The notes under the pieces were generated by a model that saw only the letters and a list, made by a program, of their open reading frames with translations, was not told where the DNA came from and ran no database searches. Position numbers and translations under genes: made by a program. Below, one piece after another: positions 1 through 6,158 of a DNA stretch of 7,994 nucleotides; within the stretch, counting starts at the first letter, position 1, and each line of letters starts with the position of its first letter. Source of the stretch: JAVBNJ01 sp031551625 (lineage in GTDB: Bacteria > Bacteroidota > Bacteroidia > Bacteroidales > UBA932); contig JAVBNJ010000123.1 in assembly GCA_031551625.1 (NCBI GenBank), positions 1 through 7,994 of the forward strand, given 5' to 3'.

Positions 1-73
1 TTTCACTCCAATATTTATTTCCCGATCATTAATAATACTCTGCCACTCATTGATCTATCCTTAAACATACGGA

Positions 74-126
74 ACAATAAAAATACAAAAGCGCAAAAGG
101 TTACCCCTTCGCGCTTTCTTGTATTC
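74..126 (-). terminator. Rho-independent terminator of the metal-handling group
   Basis: Read on the minus strand, this stretch forms a long imperfect hairpin. Paired blocks are 121-125 with 82-86, 111-114 with 91-94 (GCGC/GCGC), and 106-109 with 97-100, joined by A/T pairs with small bulges; the loop is about 101-105. The descending arm runs into a T-rich tail at about 85-74 on the transcribed strand. It begins 13 bases past the stop codon of the HMA-domain gene, the right place to end that transcript. No comparable T-rich tail follows on the plus side, so it is read as acting on minus-strand transcription only. Confidence 0.75.
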
Positions 127-140
127 AGGCATTCATGCCT
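127..140. repeat. Perfect 6-base inverted repeat at the HMA gene stop codon
   Basis: AGGCAT at 127-132 and ATGCCT at 135-140 are exact reverse complements with two bases between them. The right arm overlaps the stop codon of the HMA-domain gene (139-141), and the left arm abuts the terminator hairpin. It may help stabilise the 3' end of the transcript, or it may be chance; the tight loop means only about five pairs could form in RNA. Confidence 0.4.
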
Positions 141-525
141 ACTTATGGTCGTGCCCGTCGCATTTCTTGCTGCATTCTTCTTTTGATTTACCGCACGATT
201 TTGTTTCCGAAGTAGTCTTAACTGCATCGGCTGTTTTTTCGGTAGCGGTGTAGCCCAATTTCACAATGGCTTTCTGCAACAAGTCCTTATTCGTTTTTTC
301 AGTGTCATACTTAACCCACACGGTCTTTTCTTCGACCGATACTTTCAGGTCTTTCACCCCTTTTTCGTGGGGCAAAGAGTTTTCAATTTTCTTTTTGCAA
401 TTGTTGCAATGCACGTTTACAGAGAAAGTAACTTCACCTTCTTTCTGGTTGTTTGTTTGCGCGCCTGCGCTCATGATTCCGGCAGTTAAAAATAAACTGC
501 AAAAGAGTAGTGTAATTTTTTTCAT
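139..525 (-). CDS. Secreted heavy-metal-associated (HMA) domain protein
   Basis: A 128-residue protein with an N-terminal signal peptide (about residues 1-22; KK at 2-3, a hydrophobic run, then a likely cut after AGAQ), followed by one HMA fold (about 31-95) and a Cys/His-rich tail. The metal site is HCNNC (H39, C40, C43), at the position where CopZ-type chaperones and copper ATPases have MxCxxC; the usual Met is replaced by Val-His. The tail adds C111, C118, C122, H125 and H127. HMA domains bind Cu(I) or other soft metals and are usually cytosolic, so the signal peptide suggests a periplasmic or surface carrier. It lies 41 bases after the TonB receptor gene with no terminator between, so it is probably cotranscribed; an AT hairpin (528-543) sits just ahead of the ATG. 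A metal-carrier role is well supported; which metal is inference. Confidence 0.85.
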   Translation of the reverse strand: MKKITLLFCSLFLTAGIMSAGAQTNNQKEGEVTFSVNVHCNNCKKKIENSLPHEKGVKDLKVSVEEKTVWVKYDTEKTNKDLLQKAIVKLGYTATEKTADAVKTTSETKSCGKSKEECSKKCDGHDHK

Positions 526-566
526 AAAACTATTTTTTTAGTTGATACTATAATTTTTGTGATAAT

Positions 567-2699
567 TCAATTAAATAATGTAAAACGCAACCCTGCATAA
601 ATCTTGCGCCCCATCAACGGGCCCCAGATTACGGAGGAATTAAAATCTTGCGCATAGGGATGGGCCGCGTCAATAATCGGGTCGTGCTGCATGTAGTTGA
701 AAATATTCTCGCAACCGAGATACACGTCAAGGCCTTTGAATTTCCGCGTGATTTGCGCAAAGAACATCGGATATACCGGCGAATATTCGTCGCCATCGAC
801 TATGGCAAAATTGGGTAAGCGCGTTTGCCCGTTGAGCTGCGCCGTAAAATCGAATGTCCAAATATTCATGCGCGTAGCATATTGCAAATTGAGCACCGCT
901 TTGTAACGGTCTGTCAGCGGGCGTTCCCGGAGGCTGTTTACACCCGGCGCCGAATTGTAATACGCTGTTTTGGCGTCGGTGTAACGAAATGTTGCCAGCA
1001 CTGTAAACCGCTCAATTGGTTCTACGCTGAAATCAATCTGGTAGGTATTGGAATACGAGCGTCCATCGAGGTTATAGAGCCACACCTTTCCCCAATCGCG
1101 CTCCTGATCCACCAGCACTTGGTTGGTAAACTGCGTACGGAAATAGTCAAAACCAATAGACGCTTTGTTATCTTGGAACAGCGGAAAATAGTACGAAAAA
1201 CTACCGCCATAGGTCCATGCATCTTCAATTTTCAAATCGTTTTCGATATAAATTTGCCGTCCGGTGGCCAGCATACCGATATTATCAGTAATAACGTTAG
1301 CTGCACGGAACCCGCGCCCACCGGCCATTCGCAGAATCAGGTTATCGGTAAAATTATACTTCACCGTTACGCGCGGCGTAACCAACCATTTGTACAACGA
1401 ATTGTAGTCGGCACGCAAACCGGCCACCACCGTGAGTTTGTCGTCTTTAGAAAACGTATATTCGCCAAACACGCCTCCGACCCACTCCTCGCGCCCCAAA
1501 TCAAGCGTATTATTGTTCTGTTGTTTATTCACAAACCACACATCGTCGAGCGTTTCATCGAATTTATCCCAACGGCCGCCAAGGCCCACCGTATAGCGGT
1601 GGTATTTTCCAAAGCCCGATGCCAGCAACACATTAAATGTAGCCGTGTTCTCGCGTCCGTTGTAGTCTTTCAATCCGAAGAACGAATTGAGTTCGTGATA
1701 CGTGTAATCGGCCATGAACGCAATGTTCGAGTTGATTTCGCTTTCTTCATGTTCGGCTTCACTTTCGCCTTCTTCGTGTACATGCGGTTTGCTCAACGGA
1801 ATACCTAACTTCACATACCCGTTGAAATGCTTGTTCTCAATGCCGGTGCCGTATTGCATGGTATCGCGCACAGCGCCTTTGTCAAAATCCATTTGCCCGC
1901 CATCGCGTTTTTCGTACAAACCTTTCACCCCGAAACGCAACTGCGCCCCGTTGTCAGCCGTGTAGAGCCAACGGTTGGCAAGGTTTATCTGTTTCTTCAA
2001 AGGTTCGTCGAGAAACCCGTCGCCATTGCCGTCGTGCTTCAGCGGGTCGATGCTGCCGTGAGCCAGAATAGCCGTATTCCACTTGCTCGACAACTGTAGC
2101 GACGAGGCCACATTCAGTTCCGTGCGCAACAACTCGTCGATATAAAAATTCAAAAACAACGGTTCAGGCGTCGTAGGCTTGCGGTACTCAAGGTTAATTT
2201 GCCCCGTAATGCTTTCGTAGCCCTGCAATACAGAACCCATACCCTTGGCTACCTGTATGCTCTCGAGCCACTGGCCGGGCGTATAACTCAGACCGAACGG
2301 CGCTGCCAATCCACGCATATCGGGACGATTCTCGTCCATCATTTGTGTATAGATGCCCGAGAGGCCCAGCAGTCGAATCTGCCGCGCACCACTCACCGCA
2401 TCGCTGTATCCCACACTAATACTCGCCGAATTTTCAAAACTCTCGGCAAGGTTGCAGCAAGCCATTTTACACAAACCCGCTGCACTGATTATTTCGGTCT
2501 TAATAGGCGTAAGCTTCGAGTTGTAGTTGGCGGCGCGGCGTTTCATCACTACCACGTCGCCCAACACATTGCCGTCCAAATCCACATCGCTCGAATCCCT
2601 CGGCGCTGCCAACGAATCGACGGCATAGCCACCAATGCCCGCAGCCTGCATAGCATACGCACCTAGTAATCCAATAACTACTAATAAATATTTTTTCAA
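567..2699 (-). CDS. TonB-dependent outer-membrane receptor, probable metal receptor
   Basis: An outer-membrane beta-barrel with a plug domain, energised by TonB. Counting from the TTG at 2699 gives 710 residues: signal peptide (MKKYLLVVIGLLG..., about 1-21), a TonB-box-like LGDVVV at 46-51, plug at about 55-175 ending in GYESITGQINLEYRKP, then the barrel, closing with a C-terminal strand ending LRFTLFN. The plug contains CKMACC (C77, C81, C82) followed by NLAESFE, a pattern I associate with a Bacteroidota receptor family found beside HMA-domain genes. A loop at about 223-234 (DGNGDGFLDEP) resembles a partial calcium-binding EF loop, and an acidic His-bearing loop lies at 306-321. There is no N-terminal CarboxypepD-like repeat and no SusD neighbour, so a glycan system is unlikely. 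No ATG is available: an in-frame stop sits at 2727-2729, and the next Met would lose the signal peptide. TTG at 2726 is the alternative start (719 residues). The substrate, perhaps copper, is inferred. Confidence 0.88.
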   Translation of the reverse strand: MKKYLLVVIGLLGAYAMQAAGIGGYAVDSLAAPRDSSDVDLDGNVLGDVVVMKRRAANYNSKLTPIKTEIISAAGLCKMACCNLAESFENSASISVGYSDAVSGARQIRLLGLSGIYTQMMDENRPDMRGLAAPFGLSYTPGQWLESIQVAKGMGSVLQGYESITGQINLEYRKPTTPEPLFLNFYIDELLRTELNVASSLQLSSKWNTAILAHGSIDPLKHDGNGDGFLDEPLKKQINLANRWLYTADNGAQLRFGVKGLYEKRDGGQMDFDKGAVRDTMQYGTGIENKHFNGYVKLGIPLSKPHVHEEGESEAEHEESEINSNIAFMADYTYHELNSFFGLKDYNGRENTATFNVLLASGFGKYHRYTVGLGGRWDKFDETLDDVWFVNKQQNNNTLDLGREEWVGGVFGEYTFSKDDKLTVVAGLRADYNSLYKWLVTPRVTVKYNFTDNLILRMAGGRGFRAANVITDNIGMLATGRQIYIENDLKIEDAWTYGGSFSYYFPLFQDNKASIGFDYFRTQFTNQVLVDQERDWGKVWLYNLDGRSYSNTYQIDFSVEPIERFTVLATFRYTDAKTAYYNSAPGVNSLRERPLTDRYKAVLNLQYATRMNIWTFDFTAQLNGQTRLPNFAIVDGDEYSPVYPMFFAQITRKFKGLDVYLGCENIFNYMQHDPIIDAAHPYAQDFNSSVIWGPLMGRKIYAGLRFTLFN

Positions 2700-2703
2700 G
2701 ATA

Positions 2704-2725
2704 AATGCTGTTTTATAATTATACA
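2704..2725 (-). repeat. Inverted repeat, left arm
   Basis: Read on the minus strand this is the partner of 2824-2844. The two share an exact 14-base core (TGTATAATTATAAA) and 19 identities over 22 aligned columns with one gap. The inner ten bases, TATAATTATA (2714-2723), are themselves palindromic. The arm covers most of the stretch between the two candidate TTG starts of the TonB receptor gene. Together with its partner it bounds a 98-base spacer. Confidence 0.6.
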
Positions 2726-2777
2726 ATTAATTTTCCCTAACAGGTCGTTTGCATTTGCGACTTGTATAGGCATTCCG

Positions 2778-2816
2778 AAACCTCACAGGTAAAGAATCCT
2801 AAACCTGTCAGATTGA
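2778..2816. repeat. Tandem degenerate AAACCT/CAGG motifs in the receptor leader
   Basis: Two copies of AAACCT followed by a CAG element start at 2778 and 2801. The first contains ACAGGT (2785-2790) and the second ACCTGT (2803-2808), so the pair can also form a 6-base stem with a 12-base loop. A third ACAGGT lies at 2740-2745. I recall similar ACCTGNCAGGT-like intergenic palindromes in other Bacteroidota but cannot verify that here. On the minus strand, 2791-2784 reads TACCTGTG, one mismatch from the TAnnTTTG promoter element, so part of this motif could act as a weak promoter for the receptor gene. Confidence 0.4.
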
Positions 2817-2823
2817 AAAAAGC

Positions 2824-2844
2824 TGTATAATTATAAACGCCATT
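2824..2844 (+). repeat. Inverted repeat, right arm
   Basis: Partner of the repeat at 2704-2725, with the same palindromic core TATAATTATA at 2826-2835. The arm contains the stop codon (2831-2833, TAA on the minus strand) and the last codons of the Cys/His-rich gene. Because the core is palindromic, that stop codon would survive inversion of the spacer. Confidence 0.6.
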
Positions 2845-3292
2845 GCGCCATGCGCGCGAGCAGCGAGTGCTGCACATATTGCAACGGTGGCGGACTTTCG
2901 TAGTGAGCAAGGGCAGCAACCGGACTATCATACAAAACAACAGTCAACGGCTGACAAAGTGAAAATATGGAATAAAAATCAGTAACAATTTTCGAAAGCG
3001 TTGTGGGCAAATCCTGGTCGGTGTGCAACGATTCTACAACCACAGTACAACAATGATCGGAAATATCAACTTTGTCATCATCCATTACCTTGGCTGCACA
3101 ACAACTGCCGCTGTGACATTCACCACCGCCATGGTGGTGATGCTCATGCGCACATTCGCAATCACCATCGGCCAGCCACACTATTTGATTGGAGTGGGCA
3201 CAGTGGCAATGGTACACTGCCACACCTACCATACTTACTATGTATGTAAGTGCAACCAGTGCAGCCAACGAATATTTGAAAAACACTTTCAT
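2831..3292 (-). CDS. Cys/His-rich envelope protein, HYC_CC_PP-like
   Basis: A 153-residue protein of unknown function, first gene of the putative metal group. Residues 1-26 form a signal peptide or single membrane anchor (MKVFFKY, then about 17 hydrophobic residues). Directly after come YHCHCAH (H28, C29, H30, C31, H33), then C45, C47, H49, four consecutive His (51-54), C59-H60, C64-C65, HCC (80-82), and a triple proline (134-136). The order of an HYC-like motif after the signal, a central CC and a late PP matches what I remember of the Bacteroidota HYC_CC_PP family; here the first motif is YHC with an extra HC. The unusually dense Cys/His run argues for metal binding in the periplasm. The receptor gene follows after the inverted-repeat spacer. 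No enzyme motif is visible. Family placement is from memory and is moderate; the gene itself is secure. Confidence 0.8.
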   Translation of the reverse strand: MKVFFKYSLAALVALTYIVSMVGVAVYHCHCAHSNQIVWLADGDCECAHEHHHHGGGECHSGSCCAAKVMDDDKVDISDHCCTVVVESLHTDQDLPTTLSKIVTDFYSIFSLCQPLTVVLYDSPVAALAHYESPPPLQYVQHSLLARMAQWRL

Positions 3293-3301
3293 TTAACCCT
3301 G

Positions 3302-3334
3302 CAAATGTACGAATAAAAATAGCGAAAATCCAAA
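3302..3334 (-). promoter_or_regulatory. Bacteroidota-type promoter of the Cys/His-rich gene
   Basis: Read on the minus strand, TTTG (3334-3331) is followed after 21 bases by TACATTTG (3309-3302), an exact match to the Bacteroidota TAnnTTTG -7 element with a plausible -33 partner. The expected transcription start falls near 3295, only a few bases ahead of the ATG at 3292. That would make a nearly leaderless mRNA. There is no terminator between the pepD stop (3342) and this site, so read-through from pepD is also possible. Confidence 0.6.
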
Positions 3335-3341
3335 TTTCTTT

Positions 3342-4784
3342 TTACACCGTCCGCAATATTTCAACCATCAAATCCCAGAATTTTTGCACACTGGCAATCT
3401 CCAGCCGTTCATCGGGCGAATGCACACCGCGCAAAGTGGGGCCAAACGAAACCATATCGAGCGATGGGTATTTTTCGAGGAACAGCCCGCACTCCAATCC
3501 GGCGTGAATTGCTTTTACCTTCGGCTCTACACCAAATAGTTTTTTGTAGGCCTCGACCGATGTTTTCAAAATGGCAGAATCCCTGTTAGGTGCCCAACCG
3601 GGATATCCTTCGCCATGGGTCACTTCAGCGCCGGCTTCAGCAAACACAGCTTCAACCATGCGCGCAATGTCGTGCTTGGCACTCTCCACCGAACTGCGCT
3701 GGCTGGTGGTTACTAAAATTTTATTGCCTTCCTGGAATTTTACCGAAGCCAGATTGGTCGATGTTTCCACAAGGCCTTCTATAGCACGGCTCATGGCTAT
3801 TACACCGTGCGGGCAGGCGTAGAGCGCATTCAATAAATGTTGTTGCGTCGCCATATCAAGTATTGTTGCCGGAGCCTTCGCTTCGCCGAACTTAAACTGC
3901 ATGTGCGGTTCGGTTATGCTGTATTCGTTTTTACAATTGGCGGCATGTTGTGTAAACAATTGTTGTAACGCACCGGCATGTTTCTTATCCACTAAAAAGG
4001 TAGTTACAGCTTCGCGCGGAATAGCGTTGCGTAAATTACCGCCATCGAACGTAGCGATGCGGATACCGAATTGTTGCTGCGCTTGCCAGAGGAAACGCAC
4101 CAGTAGTTTATTCGAGTTTGCATAACCTTTGTTAATATCGTCGCCGCTGTGGCCACCCGTGAGGCCGCTTACCGAGGCAGTGCAGGTTGCCCAACCGGCA
4201 GGAGCCGCTTCGGGCTTGTAGTTGAAAACGGCTGTGGTATCAATACCTCCGGCGCATCCGATAAATAATTCGCCTTCATCTTCGGAATCAAGGTTCAATA
4301 AAATGCGTCCTTCCATAAAGCCCGGCTGGAGGGCAAAAGCGCCGGTAAGACCGGTTTCTTCATCCACTGTAAAAAGGCATTCGATAGGTCCGTGCTGCAC
4401 GTCGGTCGAGGCCAACAACGCCAGTTGCGCAGCTATACCTATGCCATCGTCGGCACCCAATGTAGTACCACGCGCCTTTATCCATTCGCCGTCAATATAC
4501 GGCTCAATAGGGTCTTTCATAAAATCGTGGACAATGTCGCTATTCTTTTCGCACACCATATCAATATGGCTTTGCAGCACCACCGTTGGTTTCTTCTCCA
4601 TCCCTACAGTAGCAGGTTTGCTAATGAGCACGTTGCCTGCAGCATCGCGCTTGGTTGGCAAATTATGCGTTGCTCCAAACCGGAGCAGGTAGTCTATCAT
4701 TTTTTCTTCGTGTTTCGACGGACGCGGAACACGGCATATTTCCATGAAATAGGCAAATACAAGTGAGGGAGTAAGCGTTTGCAT
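3342..4784 (-). CDS. pepD: Cytosolic non-specific (aminoacyl-histidine) dipeptidase, M20 family
   Basis: PepD hydrolyses dipeptides, including Xaa-His, in the cytoplasm using two zinc ions. The 480-residue length fits the family, and the metal and catalytic residues are in place: H73 and D75 in QSHIDMVCEKN, bridging D112 in LGADDGIG, E142-E143 in VDEETG, D166 in LNLDSEDEGE, and H455 near the end in GVHSPDERLEI. The lid/dimer region carries GGHSGDDINKGYANSNKLL (210 onward), and HAGLECG (H427, E431) is the conserved late motif. No signal peptide is present, as expected. The ATG at 4784 begins MQTLTPSLVFAYF, a typical family N-terminus. It is divergent from the hexokinase gene with its own promoter match. 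The Cys/His-rich gene follows 49 bases downstream on the same strand, but a separate promoter there suggests a different unit. Confidence 0.95.
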   Translation of the reverse strand: MQTLTPSLVFAYFMEICRVPRPSKHEEKMIDYLLRFGATHNLPTKRDAAGNVLISKPATVGMEKKPTVVLQSHIDMVCEKNSDIVHDFMKDPIEPYIDGEWIKARGTTLGADDGIGIAAQLALLASTDVQHGPIECLFTVDEETGLTGAFALQPGFMEGRILLNLDSEDEGELFIGCAGGIDTTAVFNYKPEAAPAGWATCTASVSGLTGGHSGDDINKGYANSNKLLVRFLWQAQQQFGIRIATFDGGNLRNAIPREAVTTFLVDKKHAGALQQLFTQHAANCKNEYSITEPHMQFKFGEAKAPATILDMATQQHLLNALYACPHGVIAMSRAIEGLVETSTNLASVKFQEGNKILVTTSQRSSVESAKHDIARMVEAVFAEAGAEVTHGEGYPGWAPNRDSAILKTSVEAYKKLFGVEPKVKAIHAGLECGLFLEKYPSLDMVSFGPTLRGVHSPDERLEIASVQKFWDLMVEILRTV

Positions 4785-4829
4785 AGTCGTCTATTTTAAA
4801 GTTAATAAATTTTCTAAAAATCTATGTAA

Positions 4830-4837
4830 CAAAGATA
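4830..4837 (-). promoter_or_regulatory. pepD promoter -7 element
   Basis: On the minus strand this reads TATCTTTG, an exact match to TAnnTTTG. It lies 45 bases ahead of the pepD ATG and predicts a leader of about 40 bases. I see no clear TTG -33 partner upstream. With the hexokinase element (4881-4888) it makes a back-to-back pair separated by 43 bases. That short gap contains an imperfect inverted repeat (GATA-CGAA at 4834-4841 against TTCG...TATC at 4857-4868) that could be a regulator site, though the match is weak. Confidence 0.5.
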
Positions 4838-4880
4838 CGAAAAAAATGCTAAATTCTTCGTGTATATCGCAAAATATTTC

Positions 4881-4888
4881 TATATTTG
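4881..4888 (+). promoter_or_regulatory. Hexokinase-hutU promoter -7 element
   Basis: TATATTTG matches TAnnTTTG exactly and is followed by CA, as is common in Bacteroidota promoters. It lies 32 bases ahead of the hexokinase ATG, predicting a leader of about 25 bases. A TTG at the -33 position is not evident. There is no Shine-Dalgarno sequence before the ATG, which is usual in this phylum. No other promoter match is seen before hutU, so this site probably drives both genes. Confidence 0.55.
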
Positions 4889-4920
4889 CAGACTTTAAAA
4901 ACAACTAAATCTACCGACCG

Positions 4921-6144
4921 ATGGAAGAAAAAATCCTGTTATACAACATTGTTGAACTCGAAGAAATAGCCCGCGACCTGCAACGGAAAATCGGTGATGG
5001 GCTGGAAACAGACGGTACCGAAATAGCCTGCCTGCCCACTTACATTACCCCGAATCCGGGGCATGGCAAAGTGCTGGCGCTCGACTGGGGCGGTACTAAT
5101 TTCCGTGCAGCTATTGTAGAGCTAAGCAAAGACGGGCAACCTAAAATAATAGAAGTGCAAAAAGCGCGGCTATCGGCCAAAGAGACACAAGGTTTCAAAC
5201 AAGAAGACCTGTTCCGCGAAATGACAGAGGCTGTGAACCGCTTGTGTACACTCGACAAATCGGTCACACAAATAGGCTATTGCTTCTCATACCCTGCCTC
5301 AAGCACCACCACCGGCGATGCCACACTGCTACGATGGACAAAGGGCATAGACATTCCCGATATGATTGGCAAAAACGTAGGCGAAGAGTTGATGGCGTAC
5401 TTGAACAAACAGGATTGCATCAAGGAAAAAACAACATTCAAAAGTATAAAAGTATTGAACGATACCGTAGCCTGCCTCTTTGCAGGGCTCAGCCACACGG
5501 GCTACGACACACACATCGGGCTGATTGTGGGCACGGGTACCAATATGGCGCCGTTTATGCGTGCCAGCAAAATCGACAAACTTGACGCAGCTTTCCGCAC
5601 CGACCAATTGATTCCGGTCAATCTGGAATCAGGTAATTTCCACCCGCCACATCTTACCGTTTTTGACGATGAGCTTGATGCTTCCAGCAACAATGCCGGC
5701 CAGCAACGATTCGAAAAAGCTGTTTCGGGCTTTTACCTCGACAAAATCCTGCGACAAATTTTCACACACGAAGAATTCGACCCGCAATTCGACAGCGAAC
5801 GTATGGTGGGTATGATAAACTACCCCGATCTGTTTAAAAGTCGCTATGTACGTGTAGCGCGACGCATTTACCTGCGCTCGGCGCAGCTGGTGGCGGCATC
5901 GCTGGCCGGTGTAGTCCTCGCTATGCTGTTGCAAGACAACAGCATCAAAAAAATTTCGGTGGCGGCAGAAGGCGCATTGTTTTGGAGCAAATTTACCGCA
6001 AAAGGGGAGAAAGATTACCAGCAATGGGTAAGCGATGAATTGGGACGAATACTCGAACGTTTCGGTTTCTTCGGTATCAAAGCTACTATCAACCATGTAG
6101 ACGACGCCAACCTTGTAGGTTCGGCCATCGCAGCACTATCGTAA
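4921..6144 (+). CDS. Hexokinase (eukaryotic-like hexokinase family)
   Basis: Phosphorylates glucose or related hexoses with ATP in the cytoplasm. At 407 residues it is near the size I recall for Bacteroides hexokinases and shorter than one eukaryotic hexokinase unit. It belongs to the hexokinase_1/hexokinase_2 family, not ROK. Visible motifs: phosphate-1 loop DWGGTNFR (55-62); sugar-binding FSYPASS (122-128) and TKG (T140, K141); catalytic Asp in LNDTVA (D181); phosphate-2 VGTGTN (203-208); sugar-binding Glu in NLESG (E236) and FEKAVSG (E265); adenosine-side AAEGALFW late in the protein. All key residues are present, so it should be active. The ATG at 4921 fits the promoter at 4881. hutU starts 14 bases after the stop with no terminator, implying one transcript. 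Sugar specificity cannot be read from the sequence. Confidence 0.94.
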   Translation: MEEKILLYNIVELEEIARDLQRKIGDGLETDGTEIACLPTYITPNPGHGKVLALDWGGTNFRAAIVELSKDGQPKIIEVQKARLSAKETQGFKQEDLFREMTEAVNRLCTLDKSVTQIGYCFSYPASSTTTGDATLLRWTKGIDIPDMIGKNVGEELMAYLNKQDCIKEKTTFKSIKVLNDTVACLFAGLSHTGYDTHIGLIVGTGTNMAPFMRASKIDKLDAAFRTDQLIPVNLESGNFHPPHLTVFDDELDASSNNAGQQRFEKAVSGFYLDKILRQIFTHEEFDPQFDSERMVGMINYPDLFKSRYVRVARRIYLRSAQLVAASLAGVVLAMLLQDNSIKKISVAAEGALFWSKFTAKGEKDYQQWVSDELGRILERFGFFGIKATINHVDDANLVGSAIAALS

Positions 6145-6158
6145 TTTAAAATAGCAAA

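Noticed and set aside
15..227. A 70-codon minus-strand frame overlapping the end of the HMA gene
   Set aside because: It spans the terminator hairpin and overlaps the HMA gene in another frame; the product has no recognisable features.
528..543. An AT-only hairpin before the HMA gene as a terminator or attenuator
   Set aside because: The stem is five A/T-rich pairs with a six-base loop, too weak to stop transcription, and there is no T-tract placed to act as a terminator for the receptor transcript.
825..1808. A 327-codon open frame on the plus strand inside the TonB receptor gene
   Set aside because: It lies fully antisense to a well-supported receptor gene, its product matches no family I know and has no signal or domain pattern, and it arises from the codon bias of the opposite strand.
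567..2699. The TonB receptor as a SusC-type glycan importer
   Set aside because: There is no SusD partner, no N-terminal CarboxypepD-like domain, no glycoside hydrolase nearby, and the length is well below that of typical SusC proteins.
2737..2940. A 67-codon minus-strand frame across the HYC/TonB junction
   Set aside because: It overlaps the 3' end of the Cys/His-rich gene out of frame. Its ATG near 2752 would give only a five-codon peptide, so it does not rescue the receptor start.
4834..4868. Imperfect inverted repeat between the divergent promoters as an operator
   Set aside because: The arms align only with a gap of several bases and the region is AT-rich; too weak to call as a feature of its own.
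5629..6096. A 155-codon frame antisense to the hexokinase gene
   Set aside because: The hexokinase reading on the plus strand has all catalytic motifs, and the antisense product resembles nothing.
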